Below, one piece after another: positions 9,952 through 17,750 of a DNA stretch of 17,750 nucleotides. The notes beneath the pieces are model-generated. The model ran no database searches and was not told the DNA's origin. It worked only from the letters and a program-made list of their open reading frames with translations. Position 1 is the first letter of the stretch; each line of letters begins with the position of its first letter. A program made the translations under genes and the position numbers. The stretch comes from Clarireedia homoeocarpa (Eukaryota > Ascomycota > Leotiomycetes > Helotiales > Rutstroemiaceae), in assembly GCA_001465935.1 (NCBI GenBank), contig LNKV01000147.1, positions 25,296 to 43,045 on the forward strand, written 5' to 3'.

Positions 9952-10429
9952 TAAATAATATAACTTTATATTTATATATATTATATTATATATAGAATAT
10001 AATATATTTTTTAAAAATTAAATTTATATAAATATAATAAAATATTTAATAAATATTTAATTTAATAAAAATTTTTATTTTTAAGAACTTAATTAAAAAT
10101 TTATTAATAAATAAAAATAAATATTTATTCTTATAAATAAAAATATTAAAAGTTTAAAAATTAATATATAATTGAAAAGAATTATTAAAATTTTTTATAA
10201 ATAAAATAGAAATTATAAAAAATATTTAATTTAATTTAATAAAATTTTTAAATAATTATTTATAATATATTTTTTAATTACTTTTAATTTTTTTAATAAT
10301 ATTTTATAAAAAAAATTATATTTAAAAACTTTTTCTTTATTATTTTTTAATTAGATCTTATAATTATATAAATAATAAAATAAAAAAAAACTTAGATTTT
10401 AAAAATATATATATATATATTATATATAT
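9952..10429 (-). mobile_element. third copy of the element 1 RT region, left part
   Basis: This matches 5969-6446 of element 1 in the same orientation (pol on the minus strand), covering the N-terminal half of RT. It differs mainly by further C-to-T and G-to-A changes: most of the C and G left in element 1 are gone here. A short deletion is present near 10390. It is interrupted by element 2 and resumes at 17425, so it is the older insertion. Confidence 0.85.
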
Positions 10430-11018
10430 TATAACCTAGTTACGTGGCAGCTAAAGGACTTTAGACTTAGAAGATATATATTATATTAAGAGACTAAACC
10501 TTAATACTAATATAATATAATATATAGAAGTTTATAGATTTAGATATTAAGTAAAAGAAGAAAAATACTTTAATAGATAATAATACTTATAAGATAAGTA
10601 GTATTCTAGAAAGAAAAGTATTTAGAAAATAAAAAATACTTTATAGAAAAAAGTATTTAAATAAAGAAAAGTGTTTTAATTAAGATTAATACTTTTAATA
10701 AAACCTTTAGTTAATAAAATATATAATATAATTATCTTAATTATTTTAATATAACTAGCTAATTAAAATAACTAAGATAATTAAAATAAATAGAGAATAA
10801 AGGTTTATATAAATAGATAGTATTTTTTATAATATATAGAACTTTATATTTAATTTAATTAATTAATTTTAATTACTATTTATTATCTACTATTATATTT
10901 ATTAATTCTTTATATAATCACTAATATTAAACTTATAATAATACTCTTTATCTCTAACTAATAATATTTAATCTTTTAATTACTTCTATATAACTTAGAA
11001 AAACAAGTATTTATAATA
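10430..11018 (+). repeat. element 2 5' LTR
   Basis: A 589-bp LTR starting TATAACCTAGTTACG and ending TTATAATA. It matches 16836-17424 end to end without a net length change, differing mainly by C/T and G/A. TATATAAA at 10806-10813 sits 376 bases from the LTR start, exactly as TATATAAG does in the other LTR. A 20-bp inverted repeat lies just upstream (10731-10750 and 10762-10781). Confidence 0.92.
10731..10781. repeat. 20-bp inverted repeat in the element 2 5' LTR
   Basis: The arms 10731-10750 and 10762-10781 are complementary at 19 of 20 positions, around an 11-base loop containing CTAGCT. The structure ends 24 bases before the LTR TATA box. The matching place in the 3' LTR (17137-17156 and 17168-17187) keeps an imperfect inverted repeat with about five mismatches. 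It may be a binding region of the LTR promoter. The sequence is AT-rich, which raises the chance of accidental palindromes. Confidence 0.65.
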
Positions 11019-11039
11019 CTTTAAATACTATTATTACTT

Positions 11040-14000
11040 TATATATTAAATCGATATAGTTTATAATAATATTATTATAACTAGATCTCTAATCTAACTA
11101 ATAGTAATATCTATTATTAATCTAATTAATATTTTTATACTCTAAAATAACTATAATAACGATATCGATATAAACTAAAAGAATATAAATAATAATAGTA
11201 ATAACGAGTTAAAAGAGCTAAAACTTTAAGAAACTCTAAAAGTTATATTACTAAATAAGTATAATAATAATAAAAAAGAGTTAAATACTTTTCTTCTATA
11301 ATTAAGAATATACTTTAAATTTAATATTAATAAATTTATTATCCGAAATATTAGAAGTTTTTAAACTACTTTTTATTTTAAAGATAAAGTATTTAAATAG
11401 ATTAAACTATTTTTATCTAACTACTTCGAGAATAGTCTAGACTCTAATAAGATAATATTAATTATTATAATTATTTTTAAAAGTTTCAAAGAATTCTATA
11501 AAGAAATATAATAAATATTTAAAAATATCGATATTATATAAATTATTAAAAGAAAACTATTTATTTTTTAATAAATAGAGTTAGTAATTAACTATATTAT
11601 AAAATTCCGAAAGTATAGAAACTAAACTAATTAGAATATTATAATACTTCTAAACTATTATATATTAGATTTATAAAATAGTATTAAATTTAAACTTTTA
11701 TATAAAGACTCTATTAATAATATAAATAATTTAATCGAAGAAATTATTCGAATTGATAATTATAAATATAAATTCTAATAAGAATTATATTTTATTAATA
11801 ATTAGTAATCTCGTTTTTATTAATTAAACAAGAAATATTTAAAAAATTTAAGAAGATAAAATTATAAAGAAGAAACTTATAATAACTTTATAGAATTAGA
11901 TATTATAAACTTATAAAACAACTTTTTTATAAAAGAAAAGAATTATTAATAAGAAAAGAAACTTTATTTTAAATATAAATTCCTAGAATATTAAGTAAGA
12001 GACTATTAAAGAAAACTATAAGAATAAAAACTAAAAGAGAATAACTAGAAAGGAAAAAAATAGTTTAAAATTATAATAAATAAAGATAATTATTAAAGTA
12101 AGAATATATCTAGATATTAATTAAATATAATAATTAGATAAAACGAACTAGATTATATAATACTATTATAAATAATTTATTATAATAATAACTATTTAAT
12201 ATACTAGTTAGATAAAAATAGTATAAGATAATATTCTAAGAAATTAAAAAGCTACTAATTAAATAAAGTACTTAACTTATTATAAATAAATAAGAAATAG
12301 ATTATTAAAAAAAATAATATTTAGAAAATCAGAATTTAAATTTATCTAAATTAAATAGTTAAATATTATAATTATATAAAAACCTCTAAACCTAAAATAA
12401 ATAAAACTTATAAGTTTATATATAAAAATAATAAATATTTTAAATAAAAATAGTTTGAAATAAATAAGACTTATTAGAAATTTTCTAGAAATAATTTTAA
12501 AGATATTAAATCTTAAATTAAATAATATTAAATAATATTTTACTATTTATAAATAATATAATTATAAAAATAGATTAGAAATAAAAGAAATATTTATATA
12601 GAATAACTAGTATATAAATTCTTAGTAGAAAGATAAATATATTATATTAAATCGGTTAATAAAGAAGTTAAACTCTAATAAAATATATTTACTATAAAGT
12701 TTTATTACGAAATACTTTATAATAATTAAAAATAACTTGTAATAAAATTAAAAAAGCTAGTTAAAAAGTTAAAAACTATTTTAAAATTAGAATAGATTTT
12801 TTATAAAATATATATAAATAAATAGATACTTCAAACTATAATAGATTTAAAAGTAATAGAAAATTTTATAATATTAAAAACTATAATATTAGTAAACTTA
12901 TAAATTCTTAGAAAATCAATTTTATATAAACTTATTTTTACTAATAAGTAATTAATTAAAAAAGATAGAATAATTTATTATAAAACGAAAATATTTATAA
13001 TATAATTAAATTAGTATTCTAAATAGATAAAAATAAATTTAGTACTTTTAAAAAGATATTAGATAATTCTGAGAATACTATAATTAAGAAGTTATAATCT
13101 ATATATTAACTAAGTTATAAGGACTTTGAAGTTAAATAAATATAAATATAAAATAAAAATTATATAAGATTCTATAAAACTAATATACTAATATAGAATA
13201 TAATAGAAAAAACTATAAAAGTTGAAAGTAAATAATATCTTGAATATAAGATATCTAGTTTAAGATCTATTATTAAAATATATACTAGTAATATATAAGA
13301 AATATATTAATATCTTCAAAGAAAAAACTAATAAAAATACTTTATTGAAATATTAGTTTTAAGATTATAAGATAAAATTAATTGATAAGAAAGAACTACT
13401 ATTTTTATTAATTATATTATAATTAGTAAAAAAGTTAGAAATATTATAAAATTATATTAATAAGATATTAGTAAAGAGATTTATTAAATAATTATAATTA
13501 CTAATTAAAATACTAATCTTCTTTATATTAAAGAAAAAGAAAGATAAATTTAAACTAATAATTAATTATTAGAAATTTAATAATATTACTTTTAAAGATC
13601 GATATTTATTATTATTAACTAATAAACTATAAGATCGTTTTAAATAAATTAGATATTTTACAAAGTTAGATTAAAGATTAAGATTTAATTTAATTCGAAT
13701 TAAAAAAAAATAAATAGAAAATAGTATTTCGATATAAATATAAATATTATTAGTATAGAGTTATACCTTTTAATTTAATAAATATATTAATTATATATAT
13801 ATAATTAATTAATAATCTATTAAAAAAATATCTTAATAAATACTATATAATATATCTAGATAATATTCTAATCTTTATAGAAACTTTTAAAGAATATATT
13901 AAAGTAGTCTAAGATATATTAGAAATTTTAATAAATATAGATATTTTATAAAAACTTTAAAAATATAAGTTTTATATTATTAAAACAAAGTTTTTAAAAT

Positions 14001-16270
14001 ATATTATTAATATAAAAAAATTTAAGATAAATTTAAATAAAGTTAAAAAAGTTCTAGAATAGAAGTAATTTATAATTATTAAGAAAATATAATTATTTCT
14101 TAAATTTATAAATTTCTATAAACGATTTATTAAAGATTATTCGAAGATAACTATTTTATTTAATAAATTAACTAAAAAGAATCGATAATATAAATAGAAT
14201 AAAGTAATATAAAAAGTATTTAATATATTTAAATAAATTTTTATATAAGTTTTAATCTTTATTATATTCAATCTAAAACTACTTATTATAATAAAAACTA
14301 ATATATTAGATTATATACTAAGAGTAGTTTTAAGTTAACTAAGTAAAAATAAGAAATTATAATTAGTTATATATTATTCGAGGAAACTATTATTAGTAGA
14401 ATTAAATTACAAAATATATAATAAGGAACTATTTATAATTATTAATATATTTCGAGAATAGAGAGTATATTTTAAAGAACTTAAATATATAGTCTAGATA
14501 TACTTAGATTATAAGAACTTAATTTATTTTATAATAACTAAGATTTTAAATAGATAATAAATATATTAAATAAAAATATTAATTATATATAACTTTAAAA
14601 TCTTATATATTAAAGAAAAGAAGAATATTAGAATTAATATTTTAAATAAGAAACTTAAATACTTAGAAAATAAAATATACGAATTATATATAATATTTCG
14701 AAAAGAAAAAGATTTACTAGTATTCAACTCTTTATAACTAGTTATAATAATAATACTTTATAATAACTATCTAGAAAAGGAAATATAAAAATATTATAAA
14801 AATAATTCTATTATAAAACGAATATTGAAGAAACTAAGTAAAGAATTTATAATAAAAAATAATATTATATATTTTTATAAAAAAATATATATATCTTCAA
14901 ACTTAGTTAAGAAGTTTACTTAGAAATAATATAAATTATTAACTTATAGATATTAAGAAATTATAAAAATATTTATAAGATTAAAAATAAATAGTTATTT
15001 TTTTTAAATAAAAAGGATAATTAAAGAGGTTATAGAAAATTATAATATCTATATATAAAATAAAACTTTATAATATATTTTATATAATTAATTTAAAACT
15101 CCGGATATATTTATTTAATTATAAAAGTTTATTATATAGAACTTTATAGTTAAACTCTTATCTTTAAAAGACTTAATTATAAAAATAGTATATAATTCTA
15201 TTTTAGTAATTATAGACTAATTAATTAAATTTAGATATATAATTTTATATAAAGAAAGTAGTATAACTAAAGATCTAGTTTATATATTTCTAAAAATAGT
15301 AGTTAGTATATATAGAGTACTAAATAAAATTATCTTAAATCGAGATAAATTATTTACTTCGAAATTCTAATAAATATTTATTATATTACTAGGAATTAAA
15401 AGAAAACTTTCTATAATATTTTATTTATAAATAAATAATTAAATAGAATAATTAAATTAAATTATAAAATAATATTTATAATATTATATTAACTATTAAT
15501 AAGATAACTAAATAGAATTACTACTATTTATATAATTTATATATAATATTGTAAAAGTAATAATAACAAGTATAATATTAGTATATATTAATTTCAGATT
15601 TAAACTAAAAATATATAATATATAATTACTAAATATAACTAAGTTAGATATTAGAATAATAAAAATAGAAGATTTTAAGAATTTATATAAATAATTATTA
15701 TTTGATATTAAATTTATTATAGAAAGAACTATCTAATATTATAATATAAAGTATAATATAGAATTAATATTAAAAAAGGAAAATAAAGTTTATTTTCTTA
15801 AATAAAATATCAATATAAAAAAACTAAGTAATAAATTAAATTATAAGAAACTAGGATTTTTTAAAATCGTCGAAATAGTTAAACTAATTAACTACTATTT
15901 TAAGTTATTAAAAATAATAAATATATACTTAATATTTTATATTTTATTTTTAAAACTAGTATTACTAAAAGTACTAAATATATTTTATATCGAAATTAAA
16001 TTAGTAAACTTAAATATTAAATATAAAATTAAAGAAATATTAGATTAGAAATATATTAAAAGAAAGTTTTATTATTTAATTAAATAAAAAGAATATCTAT
16101 ATTTAGAAAATATATAGAAACTAATTAAGAACCTAAACTATTTATAAAATTTAAAGAAATTCTATTTAAAGAATCTTTAGCTTCTAATTAAATAATTAAC
16201 TTAGAATTATTTATTAAAGAAAACTCGAAGACTAAAAGATCGACTTTAAAAGAATTAAATAATTAAAAAG
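11040..16270 (+). pseudogene. element 2 Gag-Pol fossil
   Basis: Stops break this frame throughout, but its parts are in order. Gag ends with LIEEIIRID (11731). A CX2CX4HX4C zinc knuckle follows, with ligand codons at 11965, 11974, 11989 and 12004. Protease is at 12841 (IDLKV, ancestral DSGA). RT has KLD*RLRFNLIRI near 13663 and YLDNILIF at 13853-13876. RNase H has YYSRKL (14372) and YKNLIYF. The integrase core runs from about 15137 to 15450, and a C-terminal chromodomain from about 16020 (EILD, then YYLIK*KEYLYLENI). Gag, protease and early RT share one frame, and everything after about 13711 reads in the next. The shift fits loss of two bases in the A-run 13702-13710. The common frame from gag into pol suggests a single ancestral Gag-Pol polyprotein. 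Both ends of the fossil are approximate. Confidence 0.88.
15140..15448 (+). other. integrase DD35E site of element 2, both Asp lost
   Basis: In the pol frame the first Asp codon (NFIVKL, ancestral DFI-GLP) is AAC at 15140. The second (LNRDKLFTSKF, ancestral SDR) is AAT at 15338. The Glu codon GAA is kept at 15446. The second Asp and Glu are 35 residues apart, the normal DD35E spacing. Each Asp-to-Asn change is a single G-to-A, so the integrase could not work even without the stops. Confidence 0.75.
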
Positions 16271-16835
16271 TTTGTTTAATTTATTTAAACTATTCTCTTT
16301 TTAATTTCTTTTTTTTTTAAATATCTTTAGCTCCTCGATTGTTTTTAGATTATATTATAATATCTTTTTAATATTTTTATATATCTTATTAAATTATAAC
16401 TAAGTTTTTTTTACTTAAATATAAAAATAAAGAATCTTAGTTATAGTCTCTTTCTTTTCTTAATAAAACTTTTTATTTTTTTCTTAAAAACACTTCTCTT
16501 TAGAATCTATATAAATTTAAATAGTAGTTATTATATTAAAAATATTATAGAATTTCTTAATATTACTTTTTCTATACTTTTTATAATAAATATTATTAGA
16601 AAGAATATAATATTTATACTTTTTTTCAAAATAATAATTATAAGAAAATAATATAATAATTCTTTTTTCTTTATTATAAATATACTAATTTTAATAACTA
16701 CTAATAAACTTAGACGAACAGATATAGAATATAATAAAGAAAGAAAATCTAAGAAAATTATTTAAAACTTAAATAAGTACTTCGTATTAATATAATAAAT
16801 ATCAAGACGATATTAGATTAAAAAGAGAATAATAT
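16271..16835. other. element 2 region between pol and the 3' LTR
   Basis: About 565 bases follow the chromodomain before the 3' LTR. The left half is T-rich with long T and CTT runs, and the right half A-rich. No domain or long frame is recognisable on either strand. A purine-rich run at about 16820-16829 (AAAAAGAGAA), close to the LTR, is the likely remnant of the polypurine tract. Confidence 0.55.
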
Positions 16836-17424
16836 TATAATTTAGTTATATAATAGTTAAAGGATTTTAGACTTAGAAGATATATATTATATTAAAGAAC
16901 TAAACTTTAATACTAATATAATATAATATATAGAAGTCTATAAGTTTAAATATTAAGTAAAAGAAGAAAAGTATTTTAATAAATAATAGTATCTATAAAA
17001 TAAATAGTATTCTAAAAAAAAGAGTACTTAGAAAATAAAAAGTATTTTATAAAAGAAAGTACTTAAATAAAAAAAAATACCTTAATTAAAATCAATACTT
17101 TTAATAGAACCTTTAGTTAGTAAGATATATAATATAATTATTCTAACTATTCTAATATAATTAACTAACTAAGATAACTAGAATAATTAAGATAAATAAA
17201 AAATAAAAGTTTATATAAGTAGATAATATTTCTTATAATATATAGAGCTTTATATTTAAGTTAATTAATTAACTTTAATTCCTATTTATTACTTATTATT
17301 ATATTTATTGATTCCTTATATAATCGCTAATATTAAACTTATAATAATACTTTTTATCTTTAACTAATAGTATTTAGTTCTCTAACTACTTCTATATAAC
17401 TTAGAAGAATAAGTATTTATAATA
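16836..17424 (+). repeat. element 2 3' LTR
   Basis: A 589-bp partner of 10430-11018. It begins TATAATTTAGTTATA where the 5' LTR has TATAACCTAGTTACG, showing C-to-T changes, and ends TTATAATA. TATATAAG at 17212-17219 keeps the exact offset. Differences go both ways, each LTR keeping some C/G that the other lost, as expected if RIP hit them independently. Confidence 0.92.
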
Positions 17425-17750
17425 ATATATTTAGTTAATATAAATAACTTAATATTAATATTTATAAAAAAGTATATAATAATAAAATAATTAATTAAAG
17501 TTAATAATTATTCAACTAAAATAGTTATATTTTATTTAGATATTTATTATTCTTTTTACTAATTAATTAGACTCTTGACTTTTTATAAAATAATTATAAA
17601 GAATTTATTATTATTATCTTTTTTATAAATATAATTTATTATTATAATAAAGATTATATATATCTTTATAATATTTAGTTTATATTATAAAAAAGAGATT
17701 TAAAAAAGTTTTAAAAGTCTCTTAAACTTAATATTAAATATAAAAGTTAT
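17425..17750 (-). mobile_element. third copy of the element 1 RT region, right part
   Basis: This continues the copy broken at 10429: it matches 6445-6770 of element 1 at a constant offset of 10980, in the same orientation. On the minus strand it codes for sequence upstream of RT. The last ten bases match less well, and the copy runs off the window. Confidence 0.85.

Larger units (their letters stand above)
10430..17424 (+). mobile_element. element 2: complete, RIP-inactivated chromodomain-bearing Ty3/gypsy element
   Basis: A 6995-bp element in plus orientation, with identical-length 589-bp LTRs and gag, protease, RT, RNase H, integrase and chromodomain in order. This layout defines the chromoviruses of the Ty3/gypsy group. 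It interrupts a copy of element 1's RT region: the flanks at 10429 and 17425 join to re-create the sequence found at about 6440-6455. The target was an (AT)n tract, so the expected 5-bp duplication cannot be resolved. The LTR termini TG...CA now read TA...TA, as expected from RIP at both ends. It is unrelated in LTR sequence to element 1. Confidence 0.92.

Noticed and set aside
10425..10429. TATAT/ATATA as a target-site duplication of element 2
   Set aside because: Both flanks are AT dinucleotide repeats, so a 5-bp match carries no weight and its phase cannot be fixed.
11019..11036. tRNA primer-binding site after the element 2 5' LTR
   Set aside because: The bases are too altered by RIP to match any tRNA 3' end with confidence.
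16271..16835. An additional gene downstream of pol in element 2
   Set aside because: No frame, domain or motif could be read on either strand. The T-rich and A-rich halves look like untranslated sequence.
2701..17750. Mitochondrial DNA, suggested by the extreme A/T content
   Set aside because: The content is LTR retroelements with CpA-specific loss and stop-riddled pol genes. No mitochondrial gene, tRNA or intron was recognisable.

Overview
The window looks like nuclear DNA of a filamentous ascomycete (Pezizomycotina). One intact gene, a 615-codon HET-domain (heterokaryon incompatibility) protein, sits in a GC-balanced island at about 455-2700. The rest is extremely AT-rich and made of decayed LTR retrotransposons. 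Most remaining cytosines there lie in CT, CC or CG contexts, while CA and its complement TG are scarce. Many ancestral Gln and Trp codons are now stops, and repeat copies differ mainly by C/T and G/A. This is the pattern of repeat-induced point mutation (RIP), which is known only from fungi.

Layout. 1-403: RIP-degraded 3' tail of a retroelement in + orientation. 404-663: its 3' LTR, whose right half is hardly mutated and carries a TATA box, E-boxes and a Gcn4-type site. 664-852: leader of the HET gene with a 13-bp repeat. 853-2700: HET gene. 2701-2945: AT-rich spacer. 2946-9568: a complete Ty3/gypsy element in - orientation (element 1), with 218/219-bp LTRs, a polypurine tract, and a pol fossil whose protease linker, RT, RNase H and integrase all read in one frame. 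9565-9950: a fragment of the same family in the opposite orientation. 9951: a single N. 9952-10429 plus 17425-17750: a third, more heavily mutated copy of the element 1 RT region, split by element 2. 10430-17424: a complete 6995-bp chromodomain-bearing Ty3/gypsy element in + orientation (element 2), with two 589-bp LTRs and one long Gag-Pol fossil.

How the parts relate. The HET gene is bracketed by two related 3' LTRs that point inward from opposite sides, and the left one may supply its promoter. Both full elements are dead: stop codons interrupt them and key residues are lost, always in the direction expected of C-to-T or G-to-A change. Element 2 inserted into an older element 1-family copy. 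The N lies exactly where two copies in opposite orientation meet, so the assembly may be wrong there. No tRNA, rRNA, CRISPR array or second intact gene is visible.
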